Positions 47,855 through 60,483 of a stretch of 64,000 nucleotides of DNA are shown here, piece after piece (positions within the stretch are counted from its first letter, which is position 1; each line of letters opens with the position of its first letter). Location: assembly GCF_003473485.1 (NCBI RefSeq), contig NC_053048.1, positions 46,202,255-46,266,254 of the forward strand, in the 5' to 3' direction. The position numbers and the translations under genes are program-made. This DNA is from Medicago truncatula (lineage: Eukaryota; Streptophyta; Magnoliopsida; Fabales; Fabaceae). Under the pieces are notes generated by a model. It did no database searches. It saw nothing but the letters and a program-made list of their open reading frames with translations, and was not told the DNA's origin.

Positions 47855-49361
47855 GCAAATGTCGTGAAAACATGCTTGAATATGTTATTCAAGGGGCTAT
47901 TTGCTATCTAGTGCACAACATTTTCCTTCTGTGGTTTCATGAAAAGGATTTTTACATTTTGGGTGTTTTTTTTTGGAGTTAAAAGCCATTGAGACTTACT
48001 AGTTTGTTTTGCAAGTATAGTTCAGTTAGTTCCCTTTGAATGATTTTTATGTTGCCATTCAGGTGGGGAATTTTGTTATTTATATTGGCCTCATTTCGGA
48101 TTGTGGATGCTTTTTTTAATGAGAAAATGTGTTTGAAAGGGAAAAAAAGGATTGTGCAGGTTGTGATGATTGTCTTGTCATGATGCTGTGTGTTTTTCTT
48201 GCTCTTTGCCTTTGTTGAGACTTATTTTGATAGTGACCCGGAAATCTTTTTGTTCAATTTTTAATCTGGTTAGGGCTTTAATTTAGTTGGTTTTCATTTA
48301 ACATGAGGGTAAAACATTCTCTTATAACGAGTATATAGTTGCCTTCAAAAGCTTATATTCTGACTAAATAATTCATGAATGAGATTTCTTGGGTACCTAT
48401 TTAACAAAAAGTTCCATTATTATCATCTTCAGCCCGGGTTTGCCCTTCCGTTTGACTTGAAAATCAATCGCACTAGCCTTTCTTGTAGACAATTTGACGT
48501 GAGAGTTGTTACAAATTGTTGGTAAAATTGAACTAGTTGTTACAAATAGCTGATATATTCGAAAGAGCGGTCTCTAATTCTGTGTTGTACTTGAGAAGAG
48601 AAAATAATGGATTCAAAGCCTAGCACTCAAACCCACTGCATGCTTTTAGCAAATCTAGTAACTTTTCCAAGGTTAATTGCCATAATTGGTTACATTTTTT
48701 ACTTGATAACCTCGTGTTTTTTTTTTTGTTGCAATTCATGTGAGTGATCTTTTTCATTTTTACCAGTTTTTATAATATTTATCATTGTATTTCATCAACT
48801 TGATTACTAATTTTCTCTTTAAGGCTTGTTTGGGAGTTTGGAGGGGAAGGGAGGGGGAGGGTTTTGGGGGGTTGCCGGGTTGGAAATATATAGAAAAATG
48901 GACAAAAAATTCACATTTTTTGAAAGAACGGTTTTTTAGAAAATGATAAAATAATTATGATTAATATACTTAGTTATAGGCCGTTTTTTTAGTGATGCGT
49001 AGCTTATGAAATTTTGGCCATGAGAGCATTGTTTAGTTACTCACTCTTCCACATCCTTGTGTTTAATTACTTCAGGGAATACAACCCTGATGAAGGAATA
49101 TATCTCTTCTCGTTTTTCCTTCTTAAGTTGGTGTTTTTATTGCCAAATGAACGGGTAAGAACAAGTCTCAAGATAACATTTTACAAATCAGTTCGTTGAC
49201 TACTTAAATGGTTACAACTGATAGTACGTTTAAATAACTTTTCATTCAAAGAACCGACGACACTGCAAAAGAAACCCGGCCTGTGATTTCTGGTTCTCAA
49301 CAGCAGTATTGCAATACATCTGAGAGACCCTAATGTGCTATCAGCATTTTTATCTCAGGAG
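47855..49361. other. Spacer between convergent genes
   Basis: Holds the 3' UTRs of the G3BP-like (+) and TPR-like (-) genes. A G-rich block at 48842-48876 is noted in findings. It sits at the start of a piece (GCTTGTTTGGGAGTTTGGAG) like the end of a MITE, with no matching opposite end found. Otherwise no gene. Confidence 0.6.
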
Positions 49362-50768
49362 TTAAGCACCTGTAGTTGCCATAGCTCCAAAATGAAAATG
49401 TTGAGGCAAACATTGTGGGTCATTGGAACCTGCTGCATCCTCGTCTTCCTCTGTGTCCCAAAGGAAGCTTGCATATGCTGCTTGTACATGACTGATATCA
49501 AATACATAAGCTAGCTATTGTTAGAAAGCATTTCCAAGTATCCAACTTGATCTAGAAAGAACTACAATAGTCTGAACTGAATTGTTATGAATGAAGATGA
49601 TATTGTATTTGTACCTGTCATCAGGAGATGCTTGGACTGCTCGTTCAAAATAGCTGGATGCTCTTTCTTCATCACGATGTAACTCCCAAACTAGCTTTCC
49701 ATACTGTGACAGAACTTCTCCATCATTTGGATCTGCTAGTATGGCTCTGGAATAATATTCCTCTGCTCCTTCACGGTCTTGTTTGCACTGTCAAAACTCA
49801 AAACAACATCAATTTTGCATTCTTCACCAATAGTTTTGTATGCACTAATAAATCCAAGTTTTTGTGTTGAAAAAGAATATGATTTGTTTAGTTTATTATT
49901 ATGAAATAAGCAATGAAAAAAGCATGTAAAATTCAACAAGTTGGCTACTACAATCAGATTTTCAACGATTGAGAGCTATAGATTGAAACAGAAGGAAAAA
50001 ACAATTTACCTGATACAGAAACTGAGCATAATTCCTCAGAAACAATGGATTTCCTGGATTTTGTTGAACCATTTTCTTGTAATATTCTTCCACCCCATGA
50101 TTACTATCTCCATCATTCCCTCCAGAACCCATGGAATTATAATCACCACCTCCATTCCCTCCACTGCAGCCACCTATACCATCAACACCAAGTCCCTTTG
50201 CAAGATACATTTCTTTATTACCAACCTTTCCCTCCTCACCAAAACTCACCCTGAAAACTCTATCCTTCACTTCATCATTCACCACCACACCACTGGCAGT
50301 ACTATTCAGCACACTACTGAAATCATCATCATATCCTTCATCTTCAAAATCAGTTTCTTCTTCACGCAAGCCTGTTTGCTTTGAAAGAGAGAAAGATGGA
50401 ATGGTCTCTAGTGCGAAGCCTCTTTGTCTCACTGAATACCTTTTAGAAGAAGAGTCCATATTGTTGTTACAATTAGTGGCATAGGCTAAGTCTTCCAAGT
50501 TCCCTTCAGATTGAACTCTTCTAATCAACCCTTTGTTTTGTCTTTCAAGATCAGAAATGGAAGGAGAAATTGGAGAAGAAGTGCATGAGAGTTTGTGATT
50601 GTGATGATGATGTTGGAGTGAAGAAGCGGTTGGTGGTAGATGCTTAAGTGCTTGATATGATTCAGGGTGAAGACTATGAGTATGATGATGAATAGGACTA
50701 TCTGTGAAGGAACCGGAAGAAGATAGGAGAGAACCAAGAACTGGTGTTGAAGAGCTTCTTAGCAACAT
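49362..50768 (-). CDS. TPR-like helical repeat protein
   Basis: Function not known from sequence. Minus-strand exons 50768-50010, 49787-49615 and 49491-49362 give 353 residues. The N-terminal half is low-complexity and basic/Ser/His-rich (MLLRSSSTPVLGSLLSSSGS), with a DLERQNKGLIRRVQSEGN motif and an acidic stretch (EEETDFEDEGYDDDFSS). A Gly/Asn-rich spacer precedes TPR-like helices (GVEEYYKKMVQQNPGNPLFL, REGAEEYYSRAILADPNDGE, RASSYFERAVQASPDD, AAYASFLWDTEEDEDA). This architecture is the plant TPR family often found near RNA-processing genes in annotation, but the role is not established. The third-exon acceptor (TCAG at 49492) was chosen because it keeps the TPR register. No transit peptide is obvious. 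Confidence 0.88.
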
Positions 50769-52450
50769 GTTTTCTGATTGGTTGATGATGATTGTCCTTT
50801 GATTTGTGAAACAGATATTACTACAAGGAAAAAATACTTAGAAATTATTACTACATAACAATATTTGATTTGTGAAACAGAAAACTAATTAGTGATGGAG
50901 AAGAAAGCAATAATACCCTTTTCAGATTCTGCTGAGTCCTTGAAACAAGATCAGATGAGAATTGGACAGGAAAGATATTTGTAGAAGTAAATAACAAATC
51001 CAAACAATTATATTTTATAAATAGAATAAATAACCAGATCCCTTATATAAGGAAGAGAATTGGGTGATTATTTGGACCTTAATGCATGATATATGAATAG
51101 TATAAGTTTTTTTTTTTTTTCACTCAAAAAATAAAATAAAAGGTTTATTTTAGGCATTGAATGAGTGGTGGACAAGGAGTTTAGATTATAATTTTCAAGT
51201 TGGAGCAAAGTTGGAAAATATCAAGTTGGTGAGTTGTTTTGGTTGGTTAAGGGGACGGACGGTCCATATGGAAATTGGAAAGTACTTGGTAGGAAATGTC
51301 ATTGTCTTTTCCAATATATGCATTAAACATTAAAACGTGATGAATGATGATAAAGTATGAATCAAGTACTACTATTGCACCAACCAACCAAAGAAGCTTC
51401 ACAATCACATGGAGAGAGCATATCCTCAATACACCTCCTCTTAAGTCTTAACCGTCACGAGCATCTTTTTTTTTTTTTTTGTTCTTACAGGAGCTAGTTC
51501 TCATGCTACTTGGACTTTTCTACTTTTCACCAAAATTCATTACTAGTTGTCAACTGTTAATTAATACACCAAGAAATATTTCTCGAAGGGAATTGGGGTT
51601 GCAATTTCCTTACGGCTTTCATGAAAAATAGAGACTAAAATAGTCTATTTTACTCTTTGAATATGTGAAGTAGTATCATTATAATTCTTGAATGTGTAAA
51701 AGTTAAAAAACATTAGTTAATTTAGTCAAACTTTATTGTTGATTAGTTTGATTATCAAATTGTATGTTTTTTGTTTAGCAGTTTGATCTATATAAAATTA
51801 CGAATAGAAGACACACTTAATGATGTTTTTGAAATTTTAATACATTCAAAGATTATGGCAACACCATATCATATATTCAAAAAGTAAAATGATAATTGAT
51901 GATTCACTCAAAATATAGAAGTATATTTGTCCGTTTTTAAAACCTATTTGGAACCTTTTGATATTCTTTTTTTTTTATTCTTATTTATGAGCAATTCTTG
52001 TATGGTCACAACCACAAATATATTTGTTTTAGACACACATACAAATAGAAATATGTAAAAAGAGAAAAAAAAATAAAATCAATTTATTGTTATTATTATT
52101 GAAAACATTGGTTAATGTGTATTGTTGTGTGTGTGCCTAAATGATTTGGATTTGTGTTTGTGTCTATTTAAGAATTTCTCCTTATTTATATACTTTCGGT
52201 TCTTATAATGTTTTTTATGTGGTTAACCCTTTGGTTCATAGAGGAAATAGACCCCAATAATCTGCGTATCAATCAAGAGTTAAGTAAAGTCTGTTCAAAA
52301 ATTGTTTTATTCAAGAATCAAATTCGATTCTTTCAAACATTCTTTCTTTGGTGAACTAAATAATCCTTTGAATTTGATTACTTTGTTTGGTTCATGTATT
52401 ATCTATTTTAGTTTTTTTATTTATTTAAAAAATAAAACTTATTCAAACTA

Positions 52451-52611
52451 TATTCCATCCAGTCCTTATTACTTTATAAGTAATCAAAATATTGACTTTT
52501 TATATTAATTGAATAATTAATGTATCATGTTGTAAATATTGATTAGATACATCACTTATACAATGAACTTAAAAAATCAATTGTTTCTTATAATTAGGAC
52601 TGGAAGGAGTA
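52451..52611. mobile_element. Stowaway-like MITE, degraded
   Basis: TATTCCATCCAGTCCTTAT at the left pairs with ATAATTAGGACTGGAAGGAG at the right, with TA outside. The interior is about 120 bp of AT-rich sequence. The TCCNTCCAGTCCTTA end is a common plant Stowaway type. Confidence 0.6.
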
Positions 52612-53112
52612 TTATTTTTTTATTTTGGCCCCTGTTGTTGAACTCTCAAAACGACATATAGCTAAGTACCTATCTTTCTTCCTAAAAAAACAGTTAAGAA
52701 ATAACGAGTATTAATAAGATTTTTGTTTTCTTTTTTCATTTTCATGTAGAATGTATTTTTCCTTTCATTTCCGTGTAGAATGTTAAATATCACATAGCTA
52801 TTCACATTAAAGTATGTAGATATCGATGGAGATGAATGTGAGGAAATGATCGCATTGTCATCTCTATCAAATTTGGTTGGTTACCTATCATAAGTTTCTT
52901 TAAGCATATCTGGACCTTTAATGATGGTCTTTGCATGTCTGTCTATTCACTTAACAAGTTAACACATGTTTGTTTTGGCGCATTGATGCTTTAGAAGCTA
53001 CAGTTTGTAGCTTGTGCATGTCCTTGGTGAAATGTCAACAAACTTGCTTCATTAGAAGACGAATACTTTTATCTCGAGTACTGCAGATCTCTGGTTGAAT
53101 CAAGATATCTAA

Positions 53113-53717
53113 GAGATGGCAATGGGTACCCAATGGATAGGGTACTACAATGCCCGTTCCCATACCCGCATTTATAAAAAATACCCGTACCCGTGCCCGT
53201 ACCTTCGTGGGCAACAACTATGGTCCCCTTCCCCATACCCTATGGGTATTTAAGTACCCATACCCGCACTTTAACTATGAAAAAACAAAAAAAACATCGC
53301 AAATGAAATAAAACTACAATCCCAATTTTTTAAAATTAACTCATAAAATAATATGAACCGTGGTATTTAGTCAAATAGAAAACATCCGAAATATTTCTAA
53401 AAAATTATACACCGGCATGATGGAGTTGTTATTGTATTAAGTAGTTGTTTGGTTTAAGTTTAGGTTTAGGCTTAAATAGCTAAATAAATTAATTAATTAT
53501 ACATAAAAAATAAATAAATAATTTATGATATTATATAAATATGTATATGCGGGTCTGCGGGTCTGGGCAGTATAGTACCCTTACCCGTGCCCATACCCAT
53601 TTAATTTTGTGGATATTACCCGTACCCGTGCTCAGACCCATAAAAGCGGGGTTTTACGCTACCCATTGTGGGTATTTTTTGCGGGTATCCATTGGGTCTG
53701 GGTCTAATTGCCATCCC
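53113..53717. mobile_element. Non-autonomous element with GATGGCAAT ends and GGGTACCC-rich arms
   Basis: The left end GAGATGGCAATGGGTACCCA and the inverse of the right end, GGGATGGCAATTAGACCCAG, match at the tips. Arms are built of CCCGTACCCGTGCCC-type repeats and their inverses (about 53150-53280 and 53540-53710) around an AT-rich core. Such wrappers are known for hAT-like and MULE-like elements. Target duplication unclear, class not assigned. Confidence 0.65.
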
Positions 53718-54050
53718 TAATCTAGTAAAAATGCAAATCTTGAGTACTTAGTAAACTAAGACTTATACTTTTATCCCGAGTTTGGGAACTCACTGAGATC
53801 GTAGTATCTCATCCCACTCTGTTGAATCCTTTTCACGTATAACTTATAAGTTATCTTGGAATCAATTGGATATCAGAGCACAAGTGTGAGTCTAGTATTT
53901 TAAACTTTTTCCTCTTTGTAAAATGTGGTTGATTTGTATTTAAAATTCTATTTTAGTTCCCAAACTTTGTATTTCAATTTATGTCCGTTGTGTAAGACTT
54001 TTATTGAGAAAATTTTATAATTATTTTTTCACCATGAAAGACTTTTATTT

Positions 54051-54236
54051 AGAGAAATGTTATTTGTACAACAATTTTTGTTTAACTTATGTACAACTTT
54101 CTCTCTCATACTCACATTATCTTCTTATTCCATCTCTTCCTTTTTCTCTATCCCTTGATTTTGACCAATAAAAAAAGAAAACAACAAGGTTGTACTAAAA
54201 GTTGTACTAAAATAATTATTCAAATATCATTACTCT
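54051..54236 (+). mobile_element. MITE, second copy of the 7944 family
   Basis: It begins AGAGAAATGTTATTTGTACA and ends CAAATATCATTACTCT, and matches 7944-8127 end to end, including TACTCACATTATCTTCTTAT and CCAATAAAAAAAGAAAAC. It is more diverged in the middle. No coding sequence. Confidence 0.75.
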
Positions 54237-54674
54237 TTTATTTAAACTTTTAGTTTAAAATCTCTGGTTGTTACACTTGCGGTGGTTGTGACCAAAACGC
54301 ATATCAATAAAAGTTTGTAGGTCAAACTATGTTTAGCAAAAGTATAACAAGTCTATGCTTGGCGGAGCATTAACGTTGCTCATGTCAAAACGTTGTTCAT
54401 CTTTTCTTTTAAGGATCATTTCGTGGACGAGATGATTGATAAGTGATAACATAATATGCACCTGAGGGAAAATCTTTTTGATCAAAAGTCCTAAAAATTC
54501 TTGTATGTATTATGAATGGTTTCACTTTCACAACCCAATATTCAAAAGTAGGATTGATGACTTGATGTGATAGTAGGTGGCATCAAGGGTGCAATCTTGA
54601 TACCCCTTACACTTTATCCTTGAAATGATTTGTCGTTTGTCAATTTATGGTACAACCATAATTTATAAATAAAA

Positions 54675-54796
54675 GTTAGATATTTTCATAAAAATCAAAA
54701 CAATGGAGAGATAAAGTAAAAAATAATGTGAGTATAAAAGAAAAAATTGTCATAAAAATTGTTACAAAATAGTAGATATTAAAATATCATTTCTCT
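54675..54796 (-). mobile_element. Likely third, partial copy of the same MITE family, inverted
   Basis: The right end AAAATATCATTTCTCT is the inverse of the family's left end, and TAAAAATTGTTACAAAATAG and AATAATGTGAGTATAA match the inverse of the interior. The left limit is not defined. A 16-base fragment of the same end lies at 40721-40736. Confidence 0.5.
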
Positions 54797-55326
54797 AAAA
54801 GTAATAAATTTTAAGCTCGAGACTTTTTTTTATTTTTAAATGGGATTTTATGTTCGAGAATTGAATTCAACCGAAGCAAGAGATATCATTTAATTTTTCT
54901 TTATTTTCATATGCATGTGTGCCTAAATATTGTCCACAAATCTTCAACACAAAATTAATTTTCTCTTAAAATGTGGTTGTACCCATTACGTGTTACTAGG
55001 GTCGAATTGAGAAAACATTGTTCTCAGGGACTAAAGAACAATAACATAAACCTAGAAAAACCCTTTCCTTTTACGACGTGTTCATCATCACTGAACTACT
55101 ACATGGTTCTCTCTTGATTTAAAATCAAAATCGAAGCAAAAAAATTAGGAGCTGCATCGTGTGAAGAAACACTTCACTTTCTGGGTAACTTTTTAGGGTT
55201 TTTGTTTTCATAATTCTGATTCATAAATTTTACTCTAATTTTTCTCATTCATATTCATATATGAACAGAACAGAACATCGCAATTTCGTCTTAGTTCGTT
55301 TCGGTGATTCAAGAAATCTAATTATC

Positions 55327-58300
55327 ATGTTGCCCAAGAGACTAAGCTCCTTCCTTAAACTCTCCCCTAAACCTCACAATTCTAGGTAACTATTCTAAAT
55401 TTCTGATTTTTTATTTTCTGATTCTTTTATTTTTTATCTTTGAATGGAAATTGTTAGTTTGTTAGATTAATATTTACTTGTTCGTTCGGGTTTGATCCCG
55501 AGACCTCGAACTCCTTGTCCCTCGGTTCAAACCAGTTGAGCTACCCCAGCCCCAGTTTTGTCATTCTCTATTAGGGGTGGGTGTGAGATTAAATGAGATT
55601 CAATCAATTTACTTTCACCAATGTTGTGATCATTTCATATATTTTTCCAGACAATGAAATATAACCTTTATTTCATTTCATCGTTAATTTTCTGTACCGC
55701 ATTACCAAATTTAATGAAGATCTCTTCAAATTACATCATGGGATGTGCATTTTATTCCGTGACGCTTCTTTGTGCCATTCTGTGAATAATTGTAGCTAGG
55801 AGAAAGGGAGAGCCTATGTCATTAAACTCAATTCTCAACAAAAATAATGGAAGGGAAAAAGGGATGGATCGTGGAGGAGAGGCTGTTCTATGCAATAGAA
55901 TGTAAGAGGAGAAATGGAAAATCCAGGGAGATGAGGGGGCGGTTTATATGGTAACAGGAAGATGTTTTTTTAAGTGTTCAAAAATGAAAATAGAGTTGTA
56001 AATAGGATTTTAATAAGGTATTTTTGGGAGGGTTTAGGATGGAAGGGTTTAGTAGGGTTAAGTCTAGATTTTGAAATATATTTAATATTTTTAAAAAATT
56101 AAAAGAACACCATGATTAATAATCGTATAATAGTCAAATCATACTTAATTGATTAAAAAAAACATTTTATAGTGTTTGTAATTGAAAAAAGAGAAGTAAA
56201 CCCTCCCCTCAACCCAATCACACCCTAAAGTTATCCCTTTTGGTAAGCAAAATTAAACAAACAATAAATGAGAACAAGTAAAAATTGAGAAAGATACAAA
56301 CTATACAAATTTGAAATTTAACACAATTATCAATATGAAATAGGTAAACAATATGCCTTATGCACTCTTGTTAAATAGCGGCTTTAGCGTAACAGAATTT
56401 GAACAAATCACTATTGTTCCGCGATATGCTATATAGTACAAAATGTTGTCTAACAGTGGCTAAAGAACAGTTGCATAGCAGAATTTGACGAAACCACTAT
56501 TTTCTGCGATTTGTAATTGACAACACTGATTTTATGCATCTTTTGGAATCTATTAAAAAAGTTAGATTTTGAATATTATCAAACATATTACGAAAATCAA
56601 ACAAGCATAGTTATCAATCCCGGATTGCACTGCAGTGGCTGACCCCAAACAACAAAAGCCCAGTTTAATAATGTGCAGAGAATTAGACATGAAACAACAG
56701 AGACCAGGCACGTTCATGAAGTTTGAGAGCTGCGAGCTCGTAAAAGTTCACCAATGTTGGCTTGACAAGATACTGGTGGGCATTGGGTCTGTTGGCGGAA
56801 ATGCAAGAGGTCACAGTTTGTGTTAATTGACCTGGGAACATAAACCTAATATTACTTCTAGAAGGGCAGAGACAGAAAAAACCAATAGAGAATAGTTTGA
56901 CAACTCACAAAAAGGATGAATATGGATTTTCCCCCATGTGAAGAATGGTGACCATTATATTCTGCGATAGTAGCTGTGAGTGCTACTATTGAAAAATGCA
57001 ATGCTATGGGAGTCTCTAGCCACTGCGCACCGGTTCATTGCTATACCCATACCGAAGAGTATTACATTCGTGGTAGCTATAAGCTAACCGATGATAAGAT
57101 AATTTTATTTCATTCCATTCCATTCTCAGCAATCATCAAATATCCAAACTGTTCTCAGAAACTCATTCATATCCTTCAATTTCTTAACTTGAAAATGTCG
57201 AGCTTCAGATCTCAATAAAATGATCCGATTCTGTGATTCAAGTTAGGAAAGTTTACCATTTGCATTACTCAGGGTAAAGTCAGTGATTGAGAATATAGTA
57301 AATTGAGTCCCAACACAATAGAGGTAAAATACTTATTCTTCAAGTTCTGCTGAAAATTTTCAGAAATTAAAAAACAAAAAGTACTCTTTTCCGTTACTTA
57401 GGTGAAATTGAATTCATAATGTGAATGGTAAAATGGTCCTTGATTGTAACTACCAGTTTTAAATTATTGCAGTGCCGTGAAGAATGTGGATAAAGTACCG
57501 AGTACAAATTTTGGTCGTAAGGCAGTTTCGTTTGTTCTGATTACTGTTACAGGTGGTGTTGCACTCAGTGCTCTCAACGACCTTGCTATCTATCATGGCT
57601 GTAGCAGGTAAATATCAAGTTATTGGCGGTATTATGTACTAAGAGTTAACAATATTTAATTTAATCTCAGAAATGAATTTGGCAGACATGGGAAACTCTT
57701 AAGAATTGTGTTTTTGCGTTTGACATACTGTGGTTTAGACTTTAGAATAAGAAACCCGAAACAGACCTTACAATTTAATGTACATTGTTTATGGTATTTC
57801 GTATCCCATATCTATTGTCTTTGGGGAGTAGAAGTTCTTCAAGAAGGACAAACTTTTTGGTTAAAATAAAACTGAAAGTTGAACATTCGTTTATCTCCTT
57901 CTACATAACAACTAGTTCAGCATCTAAGTTTGTAGTTATCTTTCGTTTCAACATTACTTTATATCTTTGAAATTTTCACACAATAGAAAAAAAAAAAAAA
58001 AAAAAAGAACTGCATGCAAATCAGATCTTGAAGATTAAATAATTCTAGATTTTATTTTCACTAATAATTACAAAAATATCACCTGGCTTTCACTTTGGTT
58101 TCCTGTTTTCAAGGATTTGTATAAGAAATTGTCCTGTTGCTTTCACAATTGCCTGTACAAAGCATTAAAAATATGAAATAAAGTGAAAACAATGGGGTAT
58201 CTTTGTAATTAGTGAAATATAAATGAAAATAGGAAATATTGCTCATACTAAAGGGGTCTTGGGACATTTGCTCTTCTTGTCATTTTATACAAGCTTCAAG

Positions 58301-59261
58301 CATTACCATACCTTGTAATTCTACGTCAATTATAATGACCCTTAGGTGGCCTTGTTATATCACCATTTTCAAATTCTTCGCCCTCATCCCTCCAATTCAA
58401 TACTATCATATTTTTTTTTTATCCACTTTCATCTTTTTCTTAGTAGATATTGGATAGTAAGCATCTCGAAGACGAGATTTTTTTGAAATCCTATTACCAA
58501 TATTTATAAAAAAGGAATTTCTCAACTACTGCTCTTTATATTTCAAAATTGAAAATTTGTTCCCATGGCAGTTCCTAAAATTATTACCTGTGAAATTTGC
58601 AGCAAGGCCATGGAGAATGCAAGCAAGAACCAAGCAATAATAGATGCTATTGGAGAACCAATTGTTAAAGGTCCATGGTACAATGCATCTCTTGCAGTAG
58701 CTCACAAGAGGCAATCTGTGTCTTGCTCATTTCCTGTTTCTGGACCCCTAGGCTCAGGTGTCTTACAGCTGAAGGCAGTCCGCAATGGAGGTTAGCAATA
58801 TGAATATTTATTTTAATTCATTTGAATGCAAATGTTTTTCCAAACTCTTGGTTAACTACATGTCTCTGTAATTTTATTACTACCATGATATTCTTGGTAT
58901 ATGAATCTGGTTGCTTGCTTTGACATCAAATTTTTGCATGCTGATTATTTCTAACATCATAAGATCTAATGTTTGGACAGTTGGGGACACTGGGGTGAAG
59001 TCAGTTTGATAGTAGCTAATAGCATTAATTATTGGTATGTATGGCTTCTTTGAAACAGATGACACTTGGTCGTCCTTTTTTCTTCCTCGTGATTGGAACA
59101 TTTTAATCATGGACGCTCTCCTCCATGTACCTGGGAATGAGGAGAAGAATCGGACATTGCGGATTAACCTCTCTCACAAGCTGTCTCCTTCTACTGCTTG
59201 CACCGAGTGCATAGCTTGTCCGTCCGAAAGACCAGAGGCAAAGTTGAGTTCCAATCAATAA
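55327..59261 (+). CDS. COA1-like (cytochrome oxidase assembly) mitochondrial protein
   Basis: Small single-span inner-membrane protein likely linked to cytochrome c oxidase assembly. Exons 55327-55385, 57473-57607, 58603-58790 and 59059-59261 give 194 residues with continuous phase. It has a basic, hydroxylated N-terminus (MLPKRLSSFLKLSPKP), fitting a presequence. One hydrophobic segment follows (AVSFVLITVTGGVALSALN), then a COA1-like domain: AIIDAIGEPIVKGPWYNASL and VSCSFPVSGPLGSGVLQLK. The C-terminus is a plant-specific-looking tail with three cysteines (CTECIAC) ending SSNQ. The first intron is about 2 kb and holds a SINE-like piece and MITE copies. The ATG at 55327 is the only one giving a presequence. 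Assignment to COA1 rests on the GEP...FPVSG pattern and is moderate. Confidence 0.75.
55481..55556 (-). mobile_element. SINE-like fragment in the COA1-like first intron
   Basis: The minus strand reads GGTAGCTCAACTGGTTTGAA, a box-A-like tRNA head, followed by GGAGTTCGAGGTCTC and GGGATCAAACCCGAAC. Both parts fit a tRNA-derived SINE. Its tail and duplication are not visible. Confidence 0.5.
56371..56528 (-). mobile_element. MITE related to 33259-33354, inverted, in the COA1-like first intron
   Basis: On the minus strand it begins AGTGTTGTCAATTACAAATC and ends TTTAACAAGAGT, like 33259-33354 but longer. A further ATAGTTATCAATCCCGGATT at 56608 is another related family member's end. Confidence 0.55.
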
Positions 59262-59420
59262 TAGTAAGCTTAAGTGGCGATCTTTATTTCAACTATAAAC
59301 AAATGTTACTGGTTTTTAACCTTTTACATGAGGCAGAACAATAGTATTATCATAGTAAAACTTAAGTGGTGATCTTTCTTTCAACTAAAAACAATTTTTA
59401 GTTGAAAAACAATTTTTAAC

Positions 59421-59595
59421 CAAGTTGCTTGGGCTCTAGTGGCAAGGAGCTCCTTTCAAGGAGGTACCCGGGGAATACCGGTTCGAATCCCAAAGGGAAC
59501 AACGCTTGGCCAGTGCGCGTGCCTCTACGCATGAGCCGGATTAGTCGTCTACCTTTGATGGGCCGGAAACCGGTGCAAAAGCCAAAAAAAAAAAA
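59421..59595 (+). mobile_element. tRNA-derived SINE with A-tail
   Basis: A box-A-like TAGTGGCAAGGA (59438) and a perfect box B GGTTCGAATCC (59480) are about 42 bp apart. They are followed by a body with GGGCCGGAAACCGGTGCAAA and an A-tail (AAAAAAAAAAA to 59595). Flanks CAATTTTTAAC and CAAATTTTTCT suggest a short target duplication. It looks comparatively intact. Confidence 0.85.
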
Positions 59596-60070
59596 CAAAT
59601 TTTTCTGGTTTTTGACCTCTTACATGATATTATTCGTTTTCGATGGAATAAATTTCAAAAGTTTCTTATGGTGTAATATGTTAATATTATTCATCGTTGA
59701 ATTTTCTTTATTCCAAATAAATATTGGCTTATGGGTTGTATTTTTTTACTTATTCTGCAGTGTCTTTTGTTTTTAATCTTTTTAGCTACTTTTTTGAGAT
59801 CCACATATGTAGTTTTGTTTTCTACTTTAAAGTAGAGCACAATGATTTTTGTTTGGTGACTTTGGTCTGTTTGCAGAGGTATCAACCTTTACCTTCAGAT
59901 TTGACTTTAGTTTACTTTTAGGCCTGGCTTTGTATAATCACATAAAATCACCCAAAGAATCTTTGGTGGTGGGCGACAGAAATTCATATATGTAGGCACG
60001 ATAGTCTCTGTGGCAATAGGGGGTCGGGGGTTCTGATGGCGGTCACTCAGTCAGAAACAGGATCTTTGCA

Positions 60071-60112
60071 GGGGAGGTAATCTCGGGGGTATTGGGGGTC
60101 GTTGGGGGTGGA
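60071..60112 (+). other. G-tract block (quadruplex-prone)
   Basis: GGGGAGG, then three GGGGG runs separated by TATT and TCGTT, then GGTGG: four or more G-tracts within 42 bases, in a locally GC-rich stretch (60000-60250) unlike the surrounding AT-rich DNA. No gene is recognised here. Confidence 0.6.
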
Positions 60113-60440
60113 GGTAGGAAGGAAGGGAGAGAGAGCATCCGAAGAGGAGAAAAAATGGCCACCAGGCATGATACAAGAGAGGGCCTCCATGGTGGAGGGA
60201 GTCAATAGAAAACAATGTCTGCCAAGGAGAGGACCCAGAAAAGTAAGGTCGGTTGTCAAGGATAAATTGTTATGTTTCAAAAAATTGGGCTAAATGCTTG
60301 ATGATCCCCACATCCCAACATGCACGAACGATAAAATTCGAGATAGTTTTTACACGTCCAAATTGTGTCATATGAACAAAGCAAGTGTACTGACTACTTA
60401 GAAATGTTTGGAAAGGAGAAATCATCATAGATTAAATGGC

Positions 60441-60447
60441 TTTTTTT

Positions 60448-60482
<35 letters not shown>
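60441..60482. repeat. (T)29 followed by (GT)n
   Basis: A run of 29 T and then about six GT units. It could be the reverse tail of a retroposed element, but no body was recognised beside it. Confidence 0.9.

Positions 60483-60483
<1 letters not shown>

Larger units (their letters stand above)
50769..55326. other. Divergent spacer, MITE-rich, no gene seen
   Basis: Contains the TPR-gene 5' leader, a T-tract at 51110-51121, and four repeat elements listed separately (52451, 53113, 54051, 54675). Small frames at 52302 and 53035 are shadows of repeats. The COA1-like leader begins after about 55040. Confidence 0.65.

Noticed and set aside
50045..50254. His/Pro-rich plus-strand frames opposite the TPR gene
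   Set aside because: Antisense of the TPR first exon.
59421..59595. tRNA gene from perfect box B
   Set aside because: No cloverleaf; body and A-tail fit a SINE.
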